Assembly: GCA_023416695.1 (NCBI GenBank)
Contig: JAEZGY010000020.1
Coordinates: 1-64,000, forward strand
DNA length: 64,000 nucleotides
Reading direction: 5' to 3'
Origin: Bacillota bacterium
GTDB lineage: Bacteria > Bacillota > Clostridia > Lachnospirales > Lachnospiraceae
Shown here: positions 52,218 to 60,821 of the stretch, piece by piece
Layout: each line of letters opens with the position of its first letter
Numbering within the stretch: position 1 is the stretch's first letter
Notes under the pieces: generated by a model
What the model saw: only the letters and a program-made list of their open reading frames with translations
Databases searched by the model: none
What the model was told of the DNA's origin: nothing
Program-made: the position numbers and the translations under genes

Positions 52218-52502
52218 ATGAAATTAGTACCTTTAGGAGACCGAGTTGTTTTGAAGCAGTTAGTAGCAGAAGAGACTACTAAATCAGGTATCGTATTACC
52301 TGGTCAGGCGAAAGAGAAACCACAGCAGGCTGAAGTGATTGCAGTTGGTCCTGGTGGAATCGTAGATGGCAAAGAAGTTGAGATGCAAGTGAAAGTAGGC
52401 CAAATCGTTATTTATTCAAAATATGCCGGAACTGAAGTGAAATTAGAGGAAGAGGAATTTATCATTGTAAAACAAAGTGACATCGTTGCTGTAGTAGAAT
52501 AG
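52218..52502 (+). CDS. groES: Co-chaperonin GroES
   Basis: 94 residues, the normal length. N-terminal KLVPLGDRVVLKQL, the mobile loop ETTKSGIVLPGQAKEKPQQ and the roof GGIVDGKEV are standard. It caps the GroEL chamber. CIRCE lies directly upstream, and AAGGAGG precedes the start. Confidence 0.98.
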   Translation: MKLVPLGDRVVLKQLVAEETTKSGIVLPGQAKEKPQQAEVIAVGPGGIVDGKEVEMQVKVGQIVIYSKYAGTEVKLEEEEFIIVKQSDIVAVVE

Positions 52503-52547
52503 ATGGTGAATTATCAAATAGAATATTAATTAATGGAGGAATAAATT

Positions 52548-54170
52548 ATGGCAAAAGAAATTAAATTTGGTGCTGATGCTAGAAAGTCATTAGAAATTGG
52601 CGTTAACAAATTAGCAGATACAGTTAAAGTTACACTTGGACCAAAGGGTAGAAATGTAGTATTAGATAAATCCTTTGGTGCTCCTCTTATTACTAACGAT
52701 GGTGTTACCATTGCAAAAGAAATTGAACTAGAAGATGCATTTGAAAATATGGGTGCACAACTTGTACGTGAAGTTGCTACTAAGACAAATGATGTAGCTG
52801 GTGATGGTACAACTACTGCTACTGTATTAGCACAAGCTATGATTAACGAAGGTATCAAGAATTTAGCTGCTGGAGCTAACCCTATTATCTTAAGAAAGGG
52901 TATGAAGAAGGCAACTGAGTGTGCAGTAGAAAATATTGCAAAGATGAGTTCTAAATTAACTGGTAAAGACCAGATTGCAAAGGTTGCTGCGATTTCTGCT
53001 GGTGACGAAGCTGTTGGTATCATGATTTCTGATGCTATGGAAAAGGTTTCTAATGATGGTGTTATCACTATTGAAGAATCTAAGACAATGAAGACTGAAT
53101 TAGACCTTGTAGAAGGTATGCAGTTTGATCGTGGATATGTTTCTGCTTATATGTGTACAGATATGGATAAGATGGAAGCGAACTTAGACAATCCATATAT
53201 TTTAATTACAGATAAAAAGATTAGCAACATTCAAGAAATACTTCCAATTCTTGAACAAATCGTACAATCTGGTTCTCGTTTATTAATCATTGCTGAGGAT
53301 GTAGAAGGAGAAGCTCTTACTACTTTAGTAATCAATAAATTAAGAGGTACCTTCAATGTAGTAGCTGTTAAGGCTCCTGGCTATGGTGATAGAAGAAAAG
53401 CAATGCTTCAGGATATCGCTATCTTAACTGGTGGTACTGTAGTATCTGATGAATTAGGTTTAGACTTAAAGGAAATGACTTTAGACCAATTAGGACGTGC
53501 AAAGTCTGTTAAGGTTCAGAAAGAAAATACAATTATCGTAGATGGTAGTGGTGATAAAAAAGATATTCAAAATAGAATCAACCAAATTAGAACTCAGATT
53601 GAAGAGACCACTTCTGACTTTGATCGTGAAAAGTTACAAGAAAGACTTGCTAAACTTGCAGGTGGAGTAGCGGTTATTCGTGTTGGTGCTGCAACAGAAA
53701 CAGAAATGCAAGAAAATAAACTTCGTATGGAAGATGCTCTTGCAGCAACTAGAGCTGCTGTGGAAGAAGGAATTATTGCAGGTGGTGGATCTGCTTACGT
53801 TCACGCATCCAAAGAAGTTGCAAAATTAGCAGCAGAATTAGAGGGAGATGAGAAGACTGGTGCAAATATTATCTTAAAAGCACTAGAAGCTCCTCTTAAG
53901 ACTATTGCTGCAAATGCAGGTCTTGAAGGATCTGTTATTATCAATAAAGTAAAAGATGCTGAGCCAGGTTTTGGTTTTGATGCATTAAAAGAAGAGTATG
54001 TAGATATGGTAGCTAGTGGTATTCTTGATCCTGCTAAGGTTACAAGAAGTGCATTACAGAACGCAACAAGTGTTGCTTCCACTCTTCTTACTACTGAAAG
54101 CTGTGTTGCTACAATCAAAAAAGATGAACCAGCAATGCCAGCAGGAAATCCTGGAATGGGTATGATGTAA
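52548..54170 (+). CDS. groEL: Chaperonin GroEL
   Basis: 540 residues. Conserved DVAGDGTTTATVLAQAM (ATP site), TLGPKGRNVVLDKSFG and VEEGIIAGGGSAYVHA are present. The C-terminus ends in the shortened Met/Gly tail GNPGMGMM. Codon use is strongly biased, as in highly expressed genes. It starts 45 bases after groES in the HrcA-controlled operon. Confidence 0.98.
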   Translation: MAKEIKFGADARKSLEIGVNKLADTVKVTLGPKGRNVVLDKSFGAPLITNDGVTIAKEIELEDAFENMGAQLVREVATKTNDVAGDGTTTATVLAQAMINEGIKNLAAGANPIILRKGMKKATECAVENIAKMSSKLTGKDQIAKVAAISAGDEAVGIMISDAMEKVSNDGVITIEESKTMKTELDLVEGMQFDRGYVSAYMCTDMDKMEANLDNPYILITDKKISNIQEILPILEQIVQSGSRLLIIAEDVEGEALTTLVINKLRGTFNVVAVKAPGYGDRRKAMLQDIAILTGGTVVSDELGLDLKEMTLDQLGRAKSVKVQKENTIIVDGSGDKKDIQNRINQIRTQIEETTSDFDREKLQERLAKLAGGVAVIRVGAATETEMQENKLRMEDALAATRAAVEEGIIAGGGSAYVHASKEVAKLAAELEGDEKTGANIILKALEAPLKTIAANAGLEGSVIINKVKDAEPGFGFDALKEEYVDMVASGILDPAKVTRSALQNATSVASTLLTTESCVATIKKDEPAMPAGNPGMGMM

Positions 54171-54191
54171 TAACTAGTAATAGATAAGCTT

Positions 54192-54236
54192 AATGGAGCT
54201 TGCTAGAGAGAATTCTCTAACAAGTTCCATTTTATT
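54192..54236 (+). terminator. Terminator of groES-groEL
   Basis: AATGGAGCTTG (54192-54202) pairs with CAAGTTCCATT (54221-54231, one wobble) over an inner AGAGAATTCTCT palindrome, followed by TTTATTT. Confidence 0.8.
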
Positions 54237-54255
54237 TGCATACAAATTATTATAT

Positions 54256-54834
54256 CTATACGATCCAAATACGATAGGCATTGGCTTGTGGCGGTATGCT
54301 AAAGGTTTGATTGATAGAGTGATCTACCCGAACAAACTGTCCACGGCGAAGATGATTAAAGTTCACTTGTTGCCCTCTCTGATTCCATATGATTGTGGAT
54401 GGCATAATATTAAATCTCATTTGATTGGTAGGTTCATTTGGAGAACCAACTAGTATTTGCCTTGCATTGTTGTTAACTTGCAATATAGTTCCTAACATAA
54501 CATGATAAGGACTAGCAGGTGGAAGAATAGTAATTCTGATTGCCCTAGCCTGTGGTGGTATGCTAGCGGTCATGGCTGAGCTTACATCAGTATCTAGAGT
54601 CATACCCAGCTTTATGTGAAGCCTAGTAAAAATTCGCCCGTAAGTATTACGAATCAATGTTTGATTACTAACAATTAGGACTAAAGACTGTTCAACCCCT
54701 CTAGGAACAGGAGGGATATAGGAAACTGTAATATAACTAACATTACGGGTATTACGAATTGCCTGAACAGTAGCATTACTAATTCGATAAATATTATTTA
54801 TACATGGTAACCCATGAGCTAAATTACAAGACAT
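54256..54834 (-). CDS. Hypothetical protein with internal beta-rich repeats
   Basis: 192 residues from the ATG at 54832-54834; AGGAGGT lies 4 bases before it, so I prefer this to the ATG at 54864. Two degenerate halves end alike: SIPPQARAIRITIL and SIPPQANAYRIWIV. They are preceded by similar strands (LVLIVSNQTLIRNTYGRIF...TRLHIKLGM against TILQVNNNARQIL...NQMRFNIMP). Asn/Gln/Ile-rich, few acidic residues, strongly basic, no signal peptide. No family is recognised; a structural or spore-coat protein is only a guess. Confidence 0.65.
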   Translation of the reverse strand: MSCNLAHGLPCINNIYRISNATVQAIRNTRNVSYITVSYIPPVPRGVEQSLVLIVSNQTLIRNTYGRIFTRLHIKLGMTLDTDVSSAMTASIPPQARAIRITILPPASPYHVMLGTILQVNNNARQILVGSPNEPTNQMRFNIMPSTIIWNQRGQQVNFNHLRRGQFVRVDHSINQTFSIPPQANAYRIWIV

Positions 54835-55215
54835 GCTACCTCCTATTTTAATACACTTTGCCATAATAGCTCTTTGTATATGATATGCATAAGAAAGGGA
54901 AATGTTAAGCTAAGGATATTGGTTTTACAGGCCTTTCTTGATAGAGAATAGAGTAGTGAAGATACTTGATTTACAAGAACTGCTAATTAATTACAAGAAT
55001 ATAGCATGTAATCATGGAGAAAATAATCTTGAATTATGACGTTTAATGTGTTGACAACCTATGTTTTTTTAGTTATACTTGTAAAAATCTTTTTGGTAAT
55101 AAAGGATGATTTATTAGTAATACTAATTATTATAGCTTTACTATTACTTGACACTTTGTCCTATGGACAAGTAATTATAATAACTAATACAAAGAAGAAA
55201 GAGAGGATAACTAAA
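54835..55215. other. Intergenic region upstream of guaB
   Basis: AT-rich, no gene. The open frame that continues guaB upstream to 55036 encodes a hydrophobic low-complexity stretch and overlaps the promoter, so it is not coding. A dyad TTGTCC-TAT-GGACAA occurs at 55156-55170. No purine riboswitch is recognised. Confidence 0.5.
55051..55079 (+). promoter_or_regulatory. Promoter of guaB
   Basis: TTGACA (55051-55056), 17 bases, TATACT (55074-55079), giving a leader of about 130 bases. A second TTGACA at 55148-55153 has a TATAAT only at 22-base spacing and is less likely. Confidence 0.65.
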
Positions 55216-56673
55216 ATGGGAGCAATTATTGGTGATGGTATTACATTTGATGATGTTCTACTAGTTCCAGCTTATTCTGAAATTATTCCAAACCAAGTTC
55301 AATTAACAACCAACTTAACGAAATCCATCCAACTTAATATCCCTATGATGAGTGCGGGAATGGATACTGTAACTGAGCACAGGATGGCTATTGCTATGGC
55401 AAGACAAGGTGGAATTGGTGTTATTCATAAGAACATGTCGATAGAAGCGCAAGCAGAGGAAGTTGATAAGGTAAAACGTTCTGAAAATGGGGTAATTACA
55501 GATCCATTTTATTTATCACCAGAACATACATTATCTGATGCTAATGACCTCATGGCTAAATTTAGAATTAGTGGTGTACCAATTACCGAAGGTAAAAAAT
55601 TAGTAGGTATTATTACAAATCGTGATTTAAAATTCGAAACAGACTTCTCAAAGAAAATTAAGGAGTCCATGACTTCTAAAAATCTGGTTACCGCACAAGA
55701 AGGAATTACCCTTAGTGAAGCCAAGAAGATTCTTGCTAGTGCGCGTATTGAAAAGCTCCCCATCGTAGATAAAGACGGCAATTTAAAAGGTTTAATTACC
55801 ATTAAGGATATTGAAAAGCAAATTAAGTACCCACTTTCTGCAAAAGATGCACAAGGACGTTTACGCTGTGCAGCGGCAGTAGGTATTACCAATAACATTA
55901 TGGAGAGAGTAGATGCTCTTGTAAATGCTAAGGTAGACTGTATTGTTATAGACTCTGCCCATGGACATTCTAAGAATGTTATGGAAACCGTTAAAATGGT
56001 AAAAGCAAAATATCCAGACCTTCAAGTAATTGCAGGTAATGTAGCTACTGGAGAAGCAACAAGAGATCTTATTGAAGCAGGAGCAGATGCTGTTAAGGTA
56101 GGTATTGGACCTGGTTCTATCTGCACCACTCGTGTGGTTGCTGGTATCGGTGTGCCACAGATTACCGCTATTATGGATGCTTATGCAGTTGCTAAGGAAT
56201 ACGGAGTTCCAATTATAGCAGATGGTGGTATTAAGTACTCAGGAGATATGACAAAGGCCATTGCTGCTGGTGCTAATGTATGTATGATGGGTAGCATATT
56301 TGCAGGTTGTGATGAGTCACCAGGAACCTTTGAATTATTCCAAGGAAGAAAATATAAAGTATATCGTGGAATGGGCTCCATTGCAGCGATGGAAAATGGA
56401 AGCAAGGATCGTTACTTCCAACAGGATGCTAAGAAATTAGTTCCAGAAGGTGTAGAAGGTCGAGTAGCCTATAAGGGTACAGTAGAAGATACAGTATTCC
56501 AATTAATGGGTGGTTTACGCTCTGGTATGGGTTATTGCGGAACTGGTACAATAGAAGAGTTAAAAGAAAACGGAAGATTTGTAAAGATTTCTGCTGCTTC
56601 TTTAAAGGAAAGTCATCCACATGACATTCATATTACCAAAGAAGCTCCAAACTATAGCTTAGATGATAAATAA
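55216..56673 (+). CDS. guaB: Inosine-5'-monophosphate dehydrogenase
   Basis: 485 residues from ATG 55216 (AAAGAGAGG upstream), the usual family length. N-terminal GDGITFDDVLLVPAYS, a CBS-pair insert (about 90-205), then GNVATGEATRDL, the catalytic-cysteine loop GPGSICTTRVV, and the flap region with YRGMGSIAAM. It makes XMP for guanine nucleotides. It is monocistronic, closed by a terminator. Confidence 0.97.
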   Translation: MGAIIGDGITFDDVLLVPAYSEIIPNQVQLTTNLTKSIQLNIPMMSAGMDTVTEHRMAIAMARQGGIGVIHKNMSIEAQAEEVDKVKRSENGVITDPFYLSPEHTLSDANDLMAKFRISGVPITEGKKLVGIITNRDLKFETDFSKKIKESMTSKNLVTAQEGITLSEAKKILASARIEKLPIVDKDGNLKGLITIKDIEKQIKYPLSAKDAQGRLRCAAAVGITNNIMERVDALVNAKVDCIVIDSAHGHSKNVMETVKMVKAKYPDLQVIAGNVATGEATRDLIEAGADAVKVGIGPGSICTTRVVAGIGVPQITAIMDAYAVAKEYGVPIIADGGIKYSGDMTKAIAAGANVCMMGSIFAGCDESPGTFELFQGRKYKVYRGMGSIAAMENGSKDRYFQQDAKKLVPEGVEGRVAYKGTVEDTVFQLMGGLRSGMGYCGTGTIEELKENGRFVKISAASLKESHPHDIHITKEAPNYSLDDK

Positions 56674-56687
56674 GATATTATAGGAAA

Positions 56688-56731
56688 AAATGGTTAGTGA
56701 AACACAGAATAATCTGTTTCACTAACCATTT
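56688..56731. terminator. Bidirectional terminator after guaB
   Basis: AAATGGTTAGTGAAACA (56688-56704) pairs perfectly with TGTTTCACTAACCATTT (56715-56731). It separates guaB from the convergent amidase gene. Confidence 0.9.
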
Positions 56732-56745
56732 ATCTTTTGGTTAGG

Positions 56746-57432
56746 TTATTTACTAAAAACTTCATTTTTAAAGGATAACCAAGCATCCTCATGTGTTACA
56801 TAATAAAGGGGACATTGTTTGCCAGTCACATCATAGTGACGAATGACATCATTGATGTCTAAGTCGTAGCTTAAGCAGAGCCATTTTGTAAGTGCAACTA
56901 GGGACTTGTAGCTTTCGTCAGTAAACTTCCCTGTTTCATCAGGGTGGCAGACCTCAATGGAAATGGTATCTTCATTTCGGTTGTTGCTAGCATAGGATAT
57001 CTCGTTTAGTGGGATGCACTGTATAATTGTTCCACTTAGATCGATAATAAAGTGGCTACTGGCATATGTACTTTTCTTTTTTGCCAGAGTATTAAAGTAA
57101 TTACGATTGGCTTCAGCTGTGGTTCCTGGGTTCCCTACATAGTGGATTACTACTCCATTTACCTTAGTAAGAGGAGTTTGTGGACGAGAGTAGGGATTAG
57201 GTTCTAGTAGTTTTGTCTGTATGATAGGCTTTTCGACGGTGATAGGAATCGTCTTTGTTACAGGCGTTGTAGTTTCCCCACTTTGAGTCTCCTTTGTGCT
57301 TAGTAGAAGATACCCTGCTACAAAAGACAAGATAGCGGCTATAAGTAATAAAAATTTAATTAATTGCTTCTTTTTATATTTTTTGTTCGATCTTTTACCA
57401 TATGATGGTTTATATGAATTGTACTGTGGCAT
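56746..57432 (-). CDS. Membrane-anchored N-acetylmuramoyl-L-alanine amidase (Amidase_2)
   Basis: 228 residues. A basic N-terminus (KRSNKKYKKKQ) precedes a membrane anchor (about 26-46), a short Thr/Pro linker and an Amidase_2/PGRP domain. Zinc-binding residues are expected in VVIHYVGNPG (His) and VIRHYDVTGKQCP (His and Cys). SSHFIIDLSGTIIQCIP and the family's conserved geometry are intact. It cleaves the sugar-peptide bond of peptidoglycan outside the membrane. It lies 31 bases after the dCMP deaminase gene on the same strand. Confidence 0.9.
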   Translation of the reverse strand: MPQYNSYKPSYGKRSNKKYKKKQLIKFLLLIAAILSFVAGYLLLSTKETQSGETTTPVTKTIPITVEKPIIQTKLLEPNPYSRPQTPLTKVNGVVIHYVGNPGTTAEANRNYFNTLAKKKSTYASSHFIIDLSGTIIQCIPLNEISYASNNRNEDTISIEVCHPDETGKFTDESYKSLVALTKWLCLSYDLDINDVIRHYDVTGKQCPLYYVTHEDAWLSFKNEVFSK

Positions 57433-57463
57433 AGTACTCCTTTGTTATGTACTTAAATCTCTA

Positions 57464-57943
57464 TTAGAGATTTAAGGTTATGGTTTTCTTTGCTGGTTCA
57501 TAAAGTCGATAGGTAATGCCGGCATTTTTCATCATACGTTTACTAGCAATGGTAGAACCGGTATTAGCATATTTATCACTTAAATAGATGACTTCTTTTA
57601 TACCCACCTGAATCAATGCTTTGGTACATTCATTACAAGGGAATAAAGAGGTATATAGTTTAGCTCCTCTCATATTAACACCAGTATAATTCAAAATAGC
57701 ATTGAGTTCTGCATGGCATACATATGGATATTTAGTGTCTAGAAATTCGCCATCTCTTTCCCATGGGAATTCATCGTCGGAGCAGCCCTGTGGCATTCCA
57801 TTATACCCCATAGACAATATACGGTTTTCATCATTTACAATACAAGCACCTACAGAGGTGTTTGGATCCTTACTTCGTTCTGCTGACAGAAGTGCAACAC
57901 CCATAAAATACTCGTCCCATTTTAAATAATCTTGTTTCTTCAT
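57464..57943 (-). CDS. Deoxycytidylate (dCMP) deaminase, ComEB-type
   Basis: 159 residues. The cytidine-deaminase zinc site is complete: CHAELNAILN (HAE) and PCNECTKALI (PCxxC). An additional GYNGMPQGCSDDEFPW matches dCMP deaminases and ComEB. It produces dUMP for dTMP synthesis. Its start overlaps the stop of the upstream membrane gene by 4 bases, indicating coupling. GGGGAA precedes the start. Confidence 0.93.
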   Translation of the reverse strand: MKKQDYLKWDEYFMGVALLSAERSKDPNTSVGACIVNDENRILSMGYNGMPQGCSDDEFPWERDGEFLDTKYPYVCHAELNAILNYTGVNMRGAKLYTSLFPCNECTKALIQVGIKEVIYLSDKYANTGSTIASKRMMKNAGITYRLYEPAKKTITLNL

Positions 57944-58584
57944 ATATATTCCCCTTTTCTTTTTAGAATTTTATAAGCAATAAACAAAGCGAGACTTCCA
58001 AGTATGATTACTAGTATAATGGCAATCGCACAGTGCATAAAATACTCTTCAGGTAATATTCTTATAACTGGATCTGTGTCTGGATCAAAGAGCCAATCAT
58101 TGTTACGGAAAAATAATTTGTGGAAGAGTATGAAAACATTATTAAAATTAATGCTTATGCCCAAGCCTACAAGTAGAGGCACTGCTATGGAGGTGATGGA
58201 GGCTGTCTTAAGATAGCGGTAGTCATTTTTCTTTCTTTTTCTAATGACAATGATACATAATATAAGGAAGGATAACGCCATTAGAAGGTAACAACCATTA
58301 AAAATCACCTTTACTTCAGCGAAATGGCTAAGACCATTAGTAGATGCAGCAAGACTAGGGAATTCCAATTTTCCAAAGAAAAACGGAGAGCAGTAGGCAA
58401 TAAGAGCATTGTAATTTTCCATAATAACATCATAACTGAATCCTGAATTTGCTTCGATATTTAGGTGTTTTACATCAAATCTATATAAAGCACCAAAATT
58501 GATTACCAATACTGTACCCAATGTTGCAAAAAATATGAAAAACAGTAAGCCGATTCCTATATCGGATATGCGTTTTGCTTTCAT
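57940..58584 (-). CDS. DUF1461 (TIGR01906) integral membrane protein
   Basis: 214 residues with about five membrane helices. The extracellular loop contains YRFDVKHLNI...MENYNALIAYCSPFF and FPSLAASTNGLSHFAEVK, typical of TIGR01906 proteins of lactobacilli and clostridia. Function is unknown. Its coupling to a nucleotide deaminase and an amidase is conserved only in this window as far as I can see. Confidence 0.82.
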   Translation of the reverse strand: MKAKRISDIGIGLLFFIFFATLGTVLVINFGALYRFDVKHLNIEANSGFSYDVIMENYNALIAYCSPFFFGKLEFPSLAASTNGLSHFAEVKVIFNGCYLLMALSFLILCIIVIRKRKKNDYRYLKTASITSIAVPLLVGLGISINFNNVFILFHKLFFRNNDWLFDPDTDPVIRILPEEYFMHCAIAIILVIILGSLALFIAYKILKRKGEYI

Positions 58585-58822
58585 TTATCTCGCTCCTGTA
58601 CTAAAATTTTATATTCTTCTATCATTCTCTATATCATTTTATAGTAAATTATTTGCTTTCCATATTATTATAATATAGAACGGATAGTACCGCAATATAT
58701 AGAAAAACAAACAGTGCGTCAAATTTTAATAAGCTATATTTATAAAAACAATTATTAAATTTGATCATACTTATAAATAAAACTTGTTGAATCCTAAAAT
58801 GTAATGTAGTACACTTAAGTTA
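58585..58822. other. AT-rich divergent region upstream of purH leader
   Basis: No gene. It must hold promoters for the minus-strand DUF1461 operon and for the purH leader. The best plus-strand candidate is TTGTTG (58784-58789) with TAGTAC 17 bases later, a poor -10. No operator is recognised. Confidence 0.35.
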
Positions 58823-58925
58823 GATGTCGTATAACTGGCGGAAATGGGAGAACCCATAGGGAGTACGACAATGATAAATGTCGACCGCCTGGGCAGCCGT
58901 TAGGTGACCTGGGCGGTTTTTGCTG
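58823..58925 (+). promoter_or_regulatory. ZTP (pfl) riboswitch controlling purH
   Basis: The two conserved halves are present: the ACTGGCG element in CGTATAACTGGCGG with GGGAG-ACCCAT and GGGAG following, and the 3' CCGCCTGGGCA element at about 58885-58895. GTCGTA (58826-58831) closes with TACGAC (58864-58869). The 3' element can pair instead with GGGCGG before a T-run (terminator about 58883-58922). Binding of ZTP/ZMP, which signals folate shortage, should free purH transcription, fitting the enzyme that consumes ZMP. Confidence 0.92.
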
Positions 58926-58998
58926 TTTAAAGGGTAAATGCCTTTAATAACAGGTCAGTTCAGCCTGACGAAGCATAGGAAGGAAAAGGAGAATGGAA

Positions 58999-60552
58999 AT
59001 GAGAGCATTAATTAGTGTATCAGACAAAACAGGAATTGTGGAATTTGCAAAGGAATTGGTTTCCTTGGGAGCAGAGATTATTTCTACAGGCGGTACCTAT
59101 AACAAGCTTAAGTCGGAAGGTGTTGATGCAATAGAAATCTCCGATGTGACAGGATTTCCAGAGTGCCTAGATGGCAGAGTAAAGACGTTGCACCCAGCGG
59201 TTCATGCAGGACTGTTAGCAATGAGAAGTAAGCCTGAGCATATGAAACAGATTAAAGATTTGAATATCGATACCATTGATATTGTAGTTGTAAATCTGTA
59301 TCCATTTAAGGCCACTATTTTAAAGGATGGAGTAACCAGAGAAGAAGCAGTTGAAAACATTGATATTGGCGGACCAACGATGTTACGTAGTGCAGCAAAG
59401 AATTATCAAGATGTTGCAGTAATTGTGGATCCTAGAGATTATGATAAGGTGTTATCTGAATTAAAGGAAAATAATGAAGTATCCTTAGATACCAAATTCT
59501 ATCTCATGCAAAAGGTATTTATGCATACCTCCAACTACGATACGATGATTGCTGACTATTTGAAGAAGGAAAGAAAAGATTACGACTTACCAGAGACGTT
59601 AACAATGACCTTTGAGAAGATTCAGGATATGCGTTATGGTGAAAACCCTCATCAAAAAGCTGCCTTCTATCGTGAAGTAGGTAAAAAGAAAGGTTCTCTC
59701 ACAGATGCCATTCAGCTTAATGGTAAGGAGCTTTCCTTTAATAATATCAATGATACCAATGGTGCATTAGAGCTATTAAAAGAATTTACTGAGCCAACGG
59801 TAGTTGCTTGCAAGCATGGTAATCCTTGTGGAGTAGGTAGTGCTGCTACTATTTTAGAAGCCTTTGATAAAGCCTTTGCTGCAGATAAGGTATCTATATA
59901 CGGAGGTATTGTTGTAATCAATCGTCCTGTGGATAAAGTGTTAGCTGAGAAGTTGGCTAAGATTTTCTTAGAGGTAATTGTAGCTCCAGACTATGATGAA
60001 GAAGCTCTTATGGTATTTGGTGCGAAAAAGAATCTTCGTATCTTAAAATTAGAGGATATTGGTGTACCTCAGGATGAAAATGCTTATGATTTGAAAAAAG
60101 TAAATGGAGGCTTAATTGTTCAAACCATTGATAGTAAATTGTTAGTTGAGGAAGATTTAAAAGTAGTAACCGATAGAGCTCCATCTGAGAAGGAAATGGA
60201 AGATTTAAGATTCGCTTGGAAGGTAGTTAAGTTTGTTAAGTCCAATGGTATTGCGTTAGCAAAGGATAAACAGACCATCGGTATTGGACCAGGCCAGGTA
60301 AACCGTGTATGGGCGACAGAACAGTGTATGGATCATGCTAAGGAATTAATTGGGGATGATGCAACCAAAGGAGCAGTACTTGCTTCAGATGCTTTCTTCC
60401 CATTTGATGATAGTGTTAAGGCGGCTCATGCGGCAGGAATTACCGCAATTATCCAGCCAGGAGGTTCTATCCGTGACGAGGATAGTATTAAAAAATGTAA
60501 TGAGTATGGTATAGCCATGGTATTTACTGATATGAGACATTTTAAACACTAA
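58999..60552 (+). CDS. purH: Bifunctional AICAR transformylase/IMP cyclohydrolase
   Basis: 517 residues from ATG 58999: AAGGAG is 7 bases upstream of it but only 1 base from ATG 58993. The N-terminal MGS-like cyclohydrolase has ISVSDKTGIVEFAKELV and STGGTYNKL. The transformylase has RYGENPHQKAAFYR, ACKHGNPCGVG and SDAFFPFDDSV...IQPGGSIRDED. It performs the last two steps of IMP synthesis. It stands alone, controlled by the ZTP riboswitch. Confidence 0.97.
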   Translation: MRALISVSDKTGIVEFAKELVSLGAEIISTGGTYNKLKSEGVDAIEISDVTGFPECLDGRVKTLHPAVHAGLLAMRSKPEHMKQIKDLNIDTIDIVVVNLYPFKATILKDGVTREEAVENIDIGGPTMLRSAAKNYQDVAVIVDPRDYDKVLSELKENNEVSLDTKFYLMQKVFMHTSNYDTMIADYLKKERKDYDLPETLTMTFEKIQDMRYGENPHQKAAFYREVGKKKGSLTDAIQLNGKELSFNNINDTNGALELLKEFTEPTVVACKHGNPCGVGSAATILEAFDKAFAADKVSIYGGIVVINRPVDKVLAEKLAKIFLEVIVAPDYDEEALMVFGAKKNLRILKLEDIGVPQDENAYDLKKVNGGLIVQTIDSKLLVEEDLKVVTDRAPSEKEMEDLRFAWKVVKFVKSNGIALAKDKQTIGIGPGQVNRVWATEQCMDHAKELIGDDATKGAVLASDAFFPFDDSVKAAHAAGITAIIQPGGSIRDEDSIKKCNEYGIAMVFTDMRHFKH

Positions 60553-60575
60553 AACATAAAATAATTAATAATAAT

Positions 60576-60617
60576 GCTCCCTTTTAGGTATCTTATTACT
60601 ATAGAAGGGAGCTTTTG
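60576..60617 (+). terminator. Terminator of purH
   Basis: GCTCCCTT (60576-60583) pairs with AAGGGAGC (60605-60612), followed by TTTTGG. Between here and 60822 the sequence is very AT-rich with no gene. Confidence 0.75.
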
Positions 60618-60821
60618 GTTAAAGAAGACCCTTTAATATTGAAAAAATTCCAAGTTAGGAAAAAAAATGTACATTTCTAAATAAATTAAAAGACAAAGTA
60701 AAAAAAAAAGTGTATAATAATTATATTTTTAGGACATGGATTCCAGAAAGAATCTAGATATATGTCAGTGATATAAGTTTTAATAAAAGATAAAATGTGG
60801 AAGATTGAAAGGTGGTTAACA

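Noticed and set aside
52526..53068. 180-residue ORF antisense to groEL
   Set aside because: Low-complexity Ser/Ala/Ile composition typical of a shadow frame opposite a highly expressed gene.
55036..55215. N-terminal extension of guaB
   Set aside because: It encodes a hydrophobic low-complexity stretch, overlaps the promoter at 55051-55079, and the internal start at 55216 has a proper ribosome-binding site and gives the family length.
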